In this document: positions 13,301 through 25,200 of the stretch, piece after piece
Layout of the letters: every line of letters starts with the position of its first letter
Numbering within the stretch: position 1 is the stretch's first letter
DNA from: Daucus carota subsp. sativus
Lineage: Eukaryota; Streptophyta; Magnoliopsida; Apiales; Apiaceae
Reading direction: 5' to 3'
DNA length: 64,000 bases
Assembly: GCF_001625215.2 (NCBI RefSeq)
Contig: NC_030386.2
Span: forward strand, 38,939,296-39,003,295
Notes under the pieces: model-generated
What the model saw: only the letters and a program-made list of their open reading frames with translations
What the model was told of the DNA's origin: nothing
Databases searched by the model: none
Translations under genes and position numbers: made by a program

Positions 13301-16300
13301 TGGGATCACAAGTGTTGCCCCAATAATTTTAGCGACAGCTACTGCATCACAAATCTAGGAAGAAATGTATGATGGGAACAAATATCTATTTTTATTCAAC
13401 TAAATGGAAACATATGAATATATATCATTAAATTATATTAGATAAGACCATTCTGTAAAACATGATAAATGAACATACCCCCATTCTCTGTTGGTTTAAT
13501 CCTCCATCCAAAAATACTTGAATATATCCCTCGATTTTCTTTGGGAGGGCTACAAAATAAAAATGTAAAATTTCATTTCTTTTCCTCCGAAAGAGAAGAG
13601 CCTTCTATTATTTCCCAGCTACCATATACATGAATGGAACATCACCCTATCCCTATGTATTAAATTTGAGTTTCCATGAAGGAGATCAAAATTTAAAAAT
13701 AAATACATGTCATTGTTACCAGCTCTTGTTTAACAATTATCAAAACTCAACAAAGTGGAGGAAATATAAGGACGACACTTCTCAATTTATTATTTTTTAA
13801 ATTTGAATTCCAACACTATTTGCATTGTGTTACTTCCATACAAATCACATCAACAGAATCCCTGACAGTAAACAGCATCGCATATAAACCAATATATTGT
13901 CCCACATTTTGAAGAGGTTAAACGAGAAATGAGAGAGGTTTTTTTATATATTGCGACATTGCATAAAAGTAGATGTTAGAATATCAAGACAGGAGCAACT
14001 CACAAGGCACACTGGTAGTATAAATACAAGGTTTCCATCCTTGGTTGGGTAATGGAGACCACAGGTCAGCTTCTTGTCGGTCAAACTGAATAGCCAAAAA
14101 AGTAATAATCATATATCAAAGATTGACAGTTTGCACCCCCTAAACTGACCAAATTATACTTAAGCATATGTAACTTAATATGTGGCAACTACACAACATC
14201 GTGTATTATCATCATGAACTGAAAAGTGGATACAAGTTTAAAAAATAGGGTACCAATACCCATCCAATACTGCAAAGCATAGTTGAAATTTAGTAGGAGG
14301 CAACAAATAAGAAAAGCTCAAACCTACTTACAGTTTCATGCAGTAGAGCTTTTTTTAGCAAATGCAAGTGCTTGGGACTTGGAGCATTCCATTCCTACAA
14401 AATATAAGGACCTTCATCATGAAATCCAAAAGAAATGTGAAATAAATACATTTGCAGAAAAGCTTAGTCACTTAAACATTTAAATGGGTATAAGATTCAT
14501 AGAGTCCCAACTCATCAAGCAAGATTAAATCGATATGCGAGATCAGTGTACATGTATCATCGTGTTGATGATTTCATGTGATTAAAAGTTATATGGAAAT
14601 TACAAAAACACAGAATCTACTTTACAGAAAGTGTAATCATTGAAGATAAGTGCAATCCATATAACACAATTAGGGAAACGGGATTTTAGATTAATGTAAA
14701 AGCTAGCATAAAAAGTATAAACACAGAAGATGAGATATTCTCCAAAAATTACTACATGGCCATCGGTGCCGAAAGGGGAAAAGAGAAAGTAATAATATAA
14801 ATTGTATTAAAGGAAAGCTATGCCATATTTGACTCACATCAGGGTAAAGAGAGGAAGCTTTTTAAAGAAGATGCACAAGAACTAGAAAGTTTGATAATAA
14901 TAATAATAACAATGTATTTGTAAAGCCAAACCGGCCACACATGTATTCTAAGACGGATTTTCTAGCAGCATTGCTTGACATTCTAACGACGACACAAAAA
15001 AGAAACTATGAAGAGTGCATGTGACATCTTACATTAAACAATTAGTTAAGCAGGGATGTATGTCACATCTTACATCAAAAAATAGCTAATTGTGGATGTT
15101 ATATAAAGGTGAAACAGATACATATGCAACCAAAGCAACTTGGACTTCTCAGCCTAAGACAAATCCATCCACGATATATGAGTCACAAGTTGCCAATTCA
15201 CATTGTGATACCTATTACCTAGGTGTTTGGTTTAGCAAGATTTCAAATATACGTACTCATTTTTCAGAAAAAAATACCAACATAGGTACCCTCTTAAAAA
15301 ACTAGATAAGTAACTATTTTCTGATATTAGCTAAAACAAACACTCTATTTCTGTTTAAAAGTATTACAAACATACTTTGCTAATCTTAGTTAATCATGAA
15401 TTAAAATTGTATTCATTTTTTAATGACGACCAGGTATACTTAGGGAAACTAATCCTATTCCAAGATACTTCTACTCTGAACAACATACCTCTAGTCTCCT
15501 GTTTCAAATGTCTGGTCTAGTATGTAGCTACGCTTAACCAATATAGCCAGGTTACAAAAGAAGGTACATACAGAAGGATAAGCTATGCGGATTAGATTCA
15601 CAGATAAGAATTAATAAAGATGAGGTTGGAGGTTTGGCTTAGTATTAAACGTAACCCTCCTCTTGACAAAAGCCATGTAAAAATATACAATTTTTTTTAG
15701 AAAGATGAGAAAGTAAGTTAGATACTGACATATCAAATCCATCCCCAAACCCACACTAACTTGCTAAAAGAAAGGCAAATAGAATTCCGCTTCATCAGCT
15801 GAAACAAACCAAATAAACTGATCTGGCATTACCTTATCCACATACGAGTCCTTCACTGCTTACTAACCAGTAGCTACATCAACTCTAATTCAAAATAAGA
15901 CCATCCACTAGTGAGTTCCTCATTCCTCCACAACTAATACAACATCGCTAATGCCTTATTTTTCATAATAATAAAACCACAACATAAAAGAAAAATTCAG
16001 AAAACTCGACATATAACTCTTGTTAGTCGACATTCACAGCAGAATTGAGTATATCCTAACGCAACTAGAAAACTCACATTAACTAATTCTACGTGATTCT
16101 CCACCACACCACACAGGATTCCAATACATCCTAATGCAACACGCAAACTGACACTAACCAACTCAACGCGATTCTCACCACACAGTACAGAATTCAAATA
16201 TGTCCTATAGCAACACGCAAGCTCACAATAACAAATTCTACCCGATTCTACACCACACCATACGGAATTCAAATATATCCTAATGCAGCAACAGGGAAGC

Positions 16301-16921
16301 TCACACTTACTAGCTCTACGCGATTCTCCACCACACCATACAGAATTCAAATATATCCTAAAGCAACACGTAGGCTCACACTAGCTGATTCTACCTGATT
16401 CTACACCACACCGTACAGAATTTAAATATATCCTAACAAGTGACACGCAAGCTCACACCAACTAATTCTCCGTGATTCTCCACCACACCGTACAAATTAA
16501 ACATACCCTACCATAGCAACACGCAAGCTCACACTAACTAATTCTACGCAATTCTCCACCACACCGTACAGAATTGAAATAGATCCTAACGCAACAAGCA
16601 AGCTCACGCAGTCACACTAACTCACTCTACACGATTCTCAGCCACACTGTACAAATCAGAAATCAATAATCCTAACAACAGCATAACAAACAAGCATTAT
16701 TTAATTATCGACAACTATTATAAAAGAATTTCTACAAAAACAAACCGATTAACATATAATTATGGAAATAAAAATAGAGAATTAGATCGAATTACAGAGA
16801 ATAATGAAGGATAGGCGCCACCAAGTGGAGTGAAAAAATTGGGGAAAATATTAGGCAATAAAACAGCGAAAATCGCAGCGAATGCAACTTTTTGAGGCTG
16901 ATTTTGTAAGTATTTTAGCAT
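10319..16921 (-). CDS. O-fucosyltransferase family protein (GT106), complete, ten exons
   Basis: Exons on the minus strand: 16796-16921, 14332-14394, 14004-14085, 13479-13549, 13266-13354, 12987-13190, 12262-12523, 11457-11684, 11077-11274 and 10319-10528. They total 1,533 bases, exactly 511 codons with the stop. The product is a type II Golgi membrane protein by family: a hydrophobic anchor at about 12-32 (KVAFAAIFAVLLPNIFPNFF), then the O-fucosyltransferase domain. Family motifs are GGLNQQRMG (106-114), VIPHLEVNPVW in exon 5, HLRFDKDMAAHSAC across the exon 7/8 junction (from residue 294) and STRLYLASHKVYGGEAR. The C-terminus ends TYPIPDCMCQA, typical of a plant subgroup. The family moves fucose or rhamnose to proteins or wall glycans; the substrate here is unknown. 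Every junction is GT-AG and keeps frame, so this is a strong model. Intron 1 holds a minisatellite. Confidence 0.92.
12804..12850. mobile_element. Fragment of a small inverted-repeat element (same family as at 52276)
   Basis: GGGTTTTTCTAGTGTGTCCC and the following ACATGTTAAG match the left end of the element at 52276-52465 closely. Only this end can be followed. It lies in intron 6 of the O-fucosyltransferase gene. Confidence 0.5.
16035..16660. repeat. Minisatellite, about 78-bp unit, eight or more copies
   Basis: Each unit reads roughly: TATATCCTAA, then GCAACACGCAAGCTCACAC, then TAATTCTACG, then GATTCTCCACCACACC and GTACAGAATT. At least eight diverged units are visible in intron 1 of the O-fucosyltransferase gene (14395-16795). 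The minus-strand ORF at 15997-16350 is only this repeat read through. Confidence 0.85.
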
Positions 16922-17523
16922 CGTGTTTTCGCGATTTAGAGAGCTGAAATTAGTGAGGGCTTTGATAGGAGTTTGCGCAGGCTCTGAAGTTCGATCGTGT
17001 ACTTGGAAATTCGAATAGGAAGTTAGATACAGAAATCGTAAGAAAATGTTGTAAAAAAAGTTATTGACGGTAAATTTAATCTGGTCAAATCGTAAGTTTG
17101 GTTCTTAAAAATTTTAATTTTTATAATTTTATAAAAATAATATATACTTATATCATTCCTTAATTAGAATTTATGATTTATAGTCATTAAAATTTTGATT
17201 GTGAAATGTATAACATAAATAATATTTTATTCTCTAAATTAATATTCTATTTCTCTTTTTCGATTCTCGGTATAATTTCAAAAATGATGAATTTATGTAT
17301 AAAAATATATTATAATTTCAAAATTGAAGAATTTGTAAATAAATATGTGCTCCGATAAATCTAGCTACGAATATTATTTTTTAGAGATCTAAGAATAAAG
17401 TATTTTATCGAAGAAAAAGTAAAGGAATATTATCCGAAATTTATTCGAAACGAACACTCGCCATAAAAAGTGTGACTTTACTTTCCGAAATAATCTCCAA
17501 CAGATTATTAACAGTACAGCAAA
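16922..17523. other. Intergenic region between divergent genes
   Basis: Contains the 5' flanks of the O-fucosyltransferase gene (minus) and the J-domain/AT-hook gene (plus). It is AT-rich with no long frame, and I cannot place a clear TATA box for either gene. Confidence 0.5.
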
Positions 17524-18720
17524 ATGACTGACACCGAGCGCCGATCGGAATCGCAACGGCTACTTTCCATCGCCGCGAAGCTTCTCGAAACGCGAGATCT
17601 CACCGGCGCAAAAGACTTTGCCACGTCAGCACAAGACTCCGATCCGTTACTCGACGGCTCCGACCAGATCTTGGCAATCTCCGACGTCCTCATCGCCGCC
17701 GACAAGAAAGTCAACGGTAATCACGACTGGTACGCGATTCTTCAGCTTAATAGTCGCTGTGATGACCTAGTTTTGCTTAAGAAACAGTATCGAAAGCTCG
17801 CTATTTTGTTGCATCCTGATAAGAACAGGTTTGCGCATTGTCATGATGCGTTTCGGTTGGTTTCGGATGCGTGGGATGTTGTTTCGGACTCGTCGAAGAA
17901 GGCGGGGTATGATAAGGCGGTGTTTGGGGATGTTGCGATAAAATCGAATAATAAGAGGAAGAGGTTTGGGAATGGGAATGGGAATGTGAATGTGGATGTG
18001 GAGAAGAGTGGTGTGAATTTTTGGACCGCGTGTCCGTATTGTTATAATTTGCATATGTATCCTAGGGTTTATGTTGATTGTTGTTTGAAATGTAGTACTT
18101 GTGGGAGAGCAATTCAGGCGGTGGAGGTTTCGAGTATGCCTTCGATTGTGAAGGGGAAAGATGGTTTTAATTGCGTTTGGGGGTGTTTTCCGATGGGGTA
18201 TGCGGGAGGGAATGGTGGAAAGGGGGGTGGAGGGATGGAGTTTCCTAATTGGATGCCTAAGATGTTTCCGAATGTGAGTGGTGGCGGAGGGTTTGGGGAT
18301 TTGAACATTCCGGTGGTGGGAAAGGGTGGGAATGTGAATATGAGTGGTGGAGGGGTAGGGTTTGGGAATTTGGAAGTTCCGAAGGTGGGAAGGGGTAGAA
18401 AGGTGAATGTGAGTGGTCGTGTGGGGGCAGAGTCTGGGAAGCTGAATGTTTCGGAGGTGGGAAAGGATAAGAGTATGACTCGAGCTCCAGTTAATGATGT
18501 GACAGCGGTTCAAAAATTGGGAACTCGAAAGAGGGGAAGGCCTAGGAAAGAGGATAAGAGTGTGAATGTGGCTCCGGTTAATGACAGTGCAGAGGGAGTG
18601 GTTCGAACATCTTATGTTCCTGAAGATGAGTATGTGACTCGAGCTCCAGTTTATGATGTCACAGCGGTTCAAAATTTGGGAACTAGAAAGAGGGGAAGGC
18701 CTAGGAAAAATCCGAAGTGA
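17524..18720 (+). CDS. J-domain protein with zinc-ribbon and two AT-hooks
   Basis: An intronless gene of 398 codons. The N-terminal helical part (residues 1-62) and J-domain (about 66-134, HPD at 97-99) match a plant group of nuclear-type J-proteins. A basic stretch NKRKR (143-147) could be a nuclear signal. A zinc-ribbon-like segment follows: FWTACPYC (C170, C173) and DCCLKCSTCGRAIQA (C186-C193). Next is a Gly-rich repeat region with FGDLNIPVVGKGG and FGNLEVPKVGRGR. The C-terminus has two AT-hook cores, KRGRPRK, near residues 335 and 389, inside a duplicated segment (TRAPVNDVTAVQKLGTRKRG and its copy). It probably binds AT-rich DNA in the nucleus and recruits Hsp70, but this is inference. 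The DUF3444 domain common in relatives is absent. Confidence 0.85.
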   Translation: MTDTERRSESQRLLSIAAKLLETRDLTGAKDFATSAQDSDPLLDGSDQILAISDVLIAADKKVNGNHDWYAILQLNSRCDDLVLLKKQYRKLAILLHPDKNRFAHCHDAFRLVSDAWDVVSDSSKKAGYDKAVFGDVAIKSNNKRKRFGNGNGNVNVDVEKSGVNFWTACPYCYNLHMYPRVYVDCCLKCSTCGRAIQAVEVSSMPSIVKGKDGFNCVWGCFPMGYAGGNGGKGGGGMEFPNWMPKMFPNVSGGGGFGDLNIPVVGKGGNVNMSGGGVGFGNLEVPKVGRGRKVNVSGRVGAESGKLNVSEVGKDKSMTRAPVNDVTAVQKLGTRKRGRPRKEDKSVNVAPVNDSAEGVVRTSYVPEDEYVTRAPVYDVTAVQNLGTRKRGRPRKNPK

Positions 18721-19655
18721 TGAAGTATGGAATAATGAGCACAAGATCCTCCTACAGTTGATTCAGATTTTAACAATAAACAGAAGGTTGGATCTATGAT
18801 AGAATGAATTCCTTCAATTGCCAGGGAACTATGATATCAAGGAGCTTTGCTTTAAAACCTTGTACAAGTTTCAAGTCCGTACTTAGCAAAGCATAGAAGT
18901 ATCAAGTCCGTATAATTGAGGTATTTTCAAATAATCTTCTAAATATGGCAGTGTTGTTGTTTGTATAACTTTAAATGGATGTTGACGTTGTCCTTAAATT
19001 CTAACCAAGCCTTGTAGGTTGTAATATAGGATATTGCTATTGTATGATCTTATAACCATCTAGACAGTGTTAGTCTTACTCATAACTTGTATTTTCTTTT
19101 TCACTTGATTATGGTTTCTTAGATGTGGATTTGTAGTAATCTGCAACATGTCTCTATAGTTATGTTAAGTTTTATCTGAATTTCCAGCTTTGTCATCTTC
19201 TCGATGTTCCGTCTAAGAGAATGTAATGCCCTCCGTAACATAGACATTGGCTTCAATAAAATTGGCTAGGGCATATTAATTGCGACATTTGTAGGTTGAT
19301 CGTTTATACTACATCATCACATCTCTCTTAAAAACACAGTGTGATAGAGTATCTGGGGATTTGTCAGTACTGTGCTACTATAATAAATTATAATGCTCTG
19401 AAATAGTTTTGTTCATTGTGATTGTGTAAAAGCCGAACTTGGTGCAAGTCGACAGATAGTATGGCTACAGTTCACTTCTGTTTTCCTCAATCTCTATGAT
19501 GGTGCTTCTAGGCATACGCCTGATATATAGGTCGCTTATAATTCTTCTTTTAATTTATTATGTACATTATGTTTTGTTCTCATATGTTGGTTATACTTTA
19601 TTTTCCAGTGCTTTGTCTTTTGCAAATAAAAAATTGGATCGGAGCATCCATTATT
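18721..19655. other. 3' flank of the J-domain/AT-hook gene, intergenic
   Basis: Likely 3' UTR followed by AT-rich DNA. No reading frame of note before the desaturase remnant. Confidence 0.5.
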
Positions 19656-20230
19656 AATATGTATATTTATCCAAGAAACCCTGATGACCAGTGGATATCT
19701 ACTCTACAACCTCGTGGAGATCTCTCACTTGTGAATATGGGTGGCCAGGATGTGACAAATGCATTCATCTCTTTTCACTCGAGTGCTATTTAGTTAAGTG
19801 TTGAAACAATCTTTTCTCGTTACCATTTCAAAGAACACAAGGTTTCTGATATGTCAAAGGATTACAGAAACTCGCTTCTGAGCTAACAAAAGCTTGGATG
19901 TTTGCGAATAAATGCCATATTATTACTATCTATTATCTCTATTCTGTTAGTTCTATGGTTTATGGATGTGTGTATGTCATTTTACAGTCATTTTACAATC
20001 AAATAGCTTTAGTGTTCATGTGTTATGAGATGCATTGTTGGGATTTTTGTGGATTCAAGTGGCTTTTCTAAGTCATTATTCATGGTATAGCAATGATGAT
20101 TCGCTGATGGAATAAATGGCTGAAATTGTAGTAAGGAACTGTGTTACTGGTATTAGCATTAATTGGAGGAAGTGAATTCAAATGCTCATCACATAGCTAG
20201 CTACTCAATCAACTTGCTTCAAATTTACAT
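19656..20230 (+). pseudogene. Sphingolipid delta-8 desaturase (cytochrome b5 fusion) remnant
   Basis: Several successive pieces in different frames match one protein in the right order. Around 19672-19790: NPDDQWIS, then GDLSLVNMGGQDVTNAFISF, the haem-binding cytochrome b5 domain, but the middle of the domain around its first haem His (HPGG) is missing. Around 19848: VSDMSKDYR, then ELTKAWMFANKCHI, the linker. Around 20032: LLGFLWIQ. Around 20135-20190: RNCVTGISI followed by NAHHIA, the region of a desaturase His box. Stops and frame changes separate them, so this cannot make an enzyme. The order and family pattern fit a desaturase that acts on long-chain bases in the ER. These genes are usually intronless, so a decayed gene and a retrocopy look alike. 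Confidence 0.72.
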
Positions 20231-21247
20231 AACATGAGCATTTCCTCATAAAAAAAACAGGAGCACACAATACATTCATCTTCTGAATTTTGGTATTAAT
20301 TATAAGAGTGTAAAAAAAAGCCACAACAAAATTTTGCATAACTTAAATTATCATATCGGATAAATATAATTGAAATATAATTTATTTAGCTCGAGGCTAG
20401 TAACTAAAACAAGATAAGAAAGGCAGAATTAGTTTGAAATTAAGAAAAAGACAAAAACAAAACATGCGCATTATTTTAAAATTTCAAACACACATAGATT
20501 AGGTGTCATTTGTTAACGAGTGAACCCTTCAAAACGCAACTGGATGATGCATTTCTTGCTGTTAAGTCTGTTTGTTAAAAACTTTTGCACCTTTCCGGCA
20601 AAAAAAAAAAAAAAAAACTTTTGCACCTGACCGACACCGTGAATTAGCTGGACGGTTAAACCGTCCACATAGCAGATGACACGCCTTAAGTCAGCCTGAT
20701 CTTCTTGTAATAAATTTTATTTATACTAATAACACAAAGCTTTTTGTTCATTGATAATTTAAAATGAAAAAAATATATATTTTGCCATCACAATTTATAT
20801 ATTAATTATAAAATTATGATAAAACATATAATAATAAATGATAGTCATGACTAAAATAAATTTAATAAAGTGAAACACATAAAATGAATACCTTATATTT
20901 TGAAAACTTATACTCTCTCTATTTTTTAATATATGTCGTTTTATTTTTGTCACAAACCTTTACGTGCTTTGATTGAACAGTTAAAAGTATTATTTTTGAA
21001 TAAAAATATGTAATCAAAATTTAATTCATAAAACACGTCAGTTAAAAATAATAACTTTTACTATGGCTCAACTCACCTAGAAGTACGTGTCCAAGTCAAA
21101 AGTATCATATAAAAAAATCTGAGAAAATATAAATTTGTATTCAGAACTTTACAAAAAAATAATTAACAAACAACATTATCACGTCGGTTCAAATAGGTTA
21201 TCATTCAGAAATTCCAGCTGTTCAAAATTTTTTTTTCAGATTTAACA
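20231..21247. other. AT-rich intergenic DNA
   Basis: Mostly AT-rich. A short A-run near 20600 is flanked by a duplicated ACTTTTGCACCT. Bases about 20915-21120 start like a Stowaway-type element (ACTCTCTCTATTTTT, GTCGTTTTA) and carry AAGTCAAAAGTATCA at the other side, but no clean right end is left. No coding frame. Confidence 0.4.
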
Positions 21248-21290
21248 AATGACCCCTTACTCTGAACACATTCTCTCTATCTCTCTCTCT

Positions 21291-22277
21291 ATGGCGATAC
21301 TTGACATTAGGGTTGAGCAAAAAACCGATTCGGAATCGGAACCGAAATCGGGAAAAACGGGAGAAAACCGATCCGAATATAACCGATCCGATTTAAATGG
21401 TTGGGTTCCAGTTATTCCTCCCAACCGAACCGATAAAACCGAACCGAACCGGTTATTAAAATAATAAAAATAATTAATATTATATATAATAATATAAATA
21501 AATATTTAATCTATATCATATTAAGTTGAAGCCTCAAGGTGAAGCTTTCAGTAATTTCTTTATATTAATTTAGATTTCAAGACAACACTCTAATATCTGC
21601 AAACAACTCTATTATAATTAAGGAGATAGACTTCCACCGGTAAACATGGTTCCCGAATAACTTTCCTGTTATGTTGAAATATCCACCATCGTCTTCGAAG
21701 AAAAAACACTTGAGAACTAAAAGGCTAAAAAAACAGAGCTGAAAAGATAGGTTAGGGCACCCCAGAGAAGAAAAAACAAACAGAACTCCTCAAATCATCA
21801 GGAACCAGACGAACACACATTGGTCCTTGGCTAAAACATAGATAAATATGACAGACATAGATAAATATTGTTTATAACTCAATGGAGTCTTGAAGAATTG
21901 CGCGGTGGCAGTAGCAATGTCTCTTATACATGTTAGTCGGTTTTGTAACCGAAACCGAGCCGATTACAACCGAACCGAGGTTTTTAAACCGAATCCGAAC
22001 CGGTGGTTGCGGTTTTCGATTTTAAAAACTGAAGATATATGGTTGCGATTCCGGTTTCATCATGAAACCGAGCCGAACCGGCCCATACTCTGCCCTACTT
22101 GACATGTCTGACGATAACAATAACAAGCATAATCATTTGTGGATCGGAGGAGTCATGCTCGCAATGAAGTTGATTAAAGCTACACACTTCAGGCGCGAGA
22201 TACTAACTTCACAGTACCGCGTGTATCCCCGCAACAATCTTCCGATGCCGAAAAATAGCAGAGAACGATCCATATGA
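21291..22277 (+). pseudogene. Small ORF interrupted by the hAT insertion
   Basis: At 21291 ATGGCGATACTTGACAT runs straight into the transposon. If the element and one target duplication are set aside, this ATG is in frame with 22104-22277, giving a peptide of about 62 residues that starts MAILDMSDDNNN and ends PKNSRERSI. A CT-rich leader, as in plant 5' UTRs, precedes the ATG. I recognise no family. An in-frame ATG at 22104 still allows a 57-residue product, so it may not be dead. Confidence 0.4.
21308..22097. mobile_element. Non-autonomous hAT transposon with 8-bp target-site duplication
   Basis: The element begins TAGGGTTGAGCA and ends TACTCTGCCCTA, short inverted termini of the hAT kind. 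It is flanked by a perfect 8-bp duplication, CTTGACAT, at 21300-21307 and 22098-22105. Both subterminal regions are packed with AACCGAACCG-like repeats. The 790-bp interior has no transposase frame, so it depended on another copy. It sits five codons into a small ORF. Confidence 0.88.
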
Positions 22278-25200
22278 AGGAGCGTAAATAGCATTTTACA
22301 TATATATAGACACATATGTAATCGATGTATAATCAAAGCTATGTTACACTTGAAGTTTATGTTATGAATTTAACTTAATGAGAGCCGGATTCTGTTCGTC
22401 ATTTTTTTAAAAAAATTTACATTGTTTACGTATTATGCTTATGTATGAATTACGTATTTATATGTTTATATGTGTATACGTATATTCATGTATTGTGAAG
22501 TCGTACGTACAACTAGCCGTGACTTCACAAATCCCAACCATTTCTCTAGATCGCTCTCCAACAACTGATATACGAACCTTTATAAATCTCCGGTACCTGT
22601 GTCATATGGAAATCGCCCAAGAGCAAACCCCATTTCCATGACAAATCCTATCACATTCAAAAGGTAGTTAAAATACAAGAACAAAAACACATGAATGTTA
22701 TAGAAAAAATCTCCTCTTTATAATAAAGATGTACCCTTGTCAAATTAAATCCACGCACCAACTTATTTCTTATTTTAAAGAGAGTCTTACATTTGAGGGA
22801 CAGAATACATATGTTCCAGCTTTTATATACGCATAATTAAAAATCAGGGGTCGCTGTACTAATCATATGAAGCACAACTGGAAAGCTTCAAATCTAATGG
22901 GAAAACATTGCACAAAATTCGGCTATAAACCCAGCCAATGACCCCCCCGAATAACTCGAGCAAGTAGAGGCTACCAAGTATCAATACTGGTAGATGAATC
23001 CCTTCTAAGTGTCCGTTCACATGTTTTGAAGAATAATTTAAACGCGTCAGGGCCTAATTTAAAAAATTCTGGACGAGATTAAAAGCATATTGAAATTTAA
23101 AAAAAAATGTTTTTGTTTAAATTTATGCTTACATTTCCATATATACCGCGAGAACTGGCTCAATAATTCATAAAGCTTGTAGTTTATATTAACTTTTTTT
23201 CCAATTTATTTTTACTTAAATTAGTTTTTTTTAAAGTTCGATCTTTATTTATTCGATTTTTTGTATATAGTAGTCTGAATGATTCTATTAAATGTTATAT
23301 ATAGTTTATTTTTTTTAAATATTTAAATTCCATGTCCACCAAATTTCTTATTCAGAGTATGTAATCTTTTATCATTTTTTTACCGTTGCATACCATCATC
23401 TACAATACTAGTAGTGTGATTTTTTTCCTCAAATTTATTGCTTTTCTTTATGGAAAAGAACTTTTCTTGACACTTAAAACACTAATTTTTTACCCTTCGT
23501 ATGTTTTTTCTCCTAATTAAAAATTTATTACTGTAAACATAAAATTTTAAGAAAATCAATTTAAATATATACATCATGTGAATATCTATAAAATTATAAA
23601 CAAAAATTTAGGGATCGGCTAACTTCTTTTACCCCTGTAAGGATCTGTCTCTGTCAACAACTCAATCCATTAACAATAAAAGATTAAAATAAATTACAAA
23701 AAGGAAAAATATATAATTACCGGTACAAGAATCTTGAAAATATCTTGTCTAATACTGATATTAATCTCTAACTTTTAAAATATGTATTTAGATTTAGAAT
23801 CTGAAAATTTATTTATTTTTACATAAACGATATAACTTATTTTAAAATTTTAAAATAAATACATATTTTAAAAATTATTTTAAATTTATTTACATCGGTG
23901 TGCGTGTTCAAAAATAATTTCAAAATATAATACATAAATTTTGAAGGATCACGTGGGGTAAAGTAGCTGTTAGAAACTAATATACACACTATTACTTCTC
24001 GAACAGTTAAAGTTAACAGCTGTTTTTAACAGATGTGTGGTTCAGGGTTACAAATCGAAAGCTAAATGAAACTTAGGGTTACAAACTGTCATGTTTCAAA
24101 GTGTACGGTCTGATTTGCTAATGAGTCAAAGTCTGGGGGTTATAAAGTGCAATATACTCCAATATTTAAAATGTAAAATGAGTGTAGTGTGAGTAAAGTG
24201 GTGGGACCAACTAATATTTAATGTATAAAGTGGGTGCAGTGGAGGAAAGTAGTGAATGTAGTATATTACTATATTATAAAAACTTACTACTTTTTGTATG
24301 CATACAATTGATGGGACGTCCTAAAAAGGAAACTGTATACAATTTAATAGGACAGAGGGAGTAATATATTTATTATTCTCTCCATCCTACTAACTTTCAT
24401 ATATTTTTTCACTGATGACACACTATAATATCCTTATGAAATATAATTTTATAATTTGTTGTTAAAATTTTCTTTTCTGATATTAAAATAAAATTTAAAA
24501 AATATATATAAAATTGTATTTTATAAAAACATTAAATTATATATTGTACCGTGTTACTCAATACCTAGGAGACTGATGGAGCATATATATGGATTTAGAA
24601 TCGAAATATTATGTCAAAAATTGAATTGAACTTGTATCATTTTGAAAAATCAAATCATTCAAGATACTGGTTAAAGAAAATAGAATTTGATCAAAATTTT
24701 ACAATTCAATTCAAATTTTTCTCCGAATATAATTCCAACTTCCGCAAAATGAAAATCTCATGGCTTCTCTGAACAAACTTTGTGAAATCAGAATTCGACT
24801 GCCTTGATATTGAGATAAGGAATATGGATAACTGGATACAGAGAGCGCTGCTTTTGGGATAGCATTGTACTTTGAAATACCTTGCGCTCCCACAGATAAA
24901 CCTTCCATTTTCGGATGAGGATTGGTTTCCAGATATGCATCTGGGCCCATTTGTCAAACACATTACACTACATGGTGGGACCCATTCACCATGGACATAC
25001 ATACTGTCTGCTTCCACGCGATACTCTACTATTTTCTTCTACGATCCAAATAATGTGGACCCCTTGCGTCTGCACTTGTCCTTGACAGCAATATTAGAAT
25101 AATTATTTTCAAGAAATAAATTTACATTACCAAAAATTAATATAAGATCGAAGAAATCTGCAACACACCACTCACACATAGATTTTCACTAAAATCATAA

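Noticed and set aside
14283-14483. 66-codon ORF, plus strand
   Set aside because: It is antisense to exon 2 of the O-fucosyltransferase gene (14332-14394), whose frame is well supported.
15997-16350. 117-codon Cys-rich ORF, minus strand
   Set aside because: It is the 78-bp minisatellite read in one frame; the repeated NSVWCG motif follows the repeat period.
17767-18744. 325-codon ORF on the minus strand
   Set aside because: It lies fully antisense to the J-domain/AT-hook gene; its composition (Ile/His/Ser/Pro runs) is that of a shadow frame and it shows no domain.
24706-25102. Overlapping frames of 76-103 codons on both strands
   Set aside because: No family resemblance, no supporting splice or promoter signs; only composition differs from the flanks.
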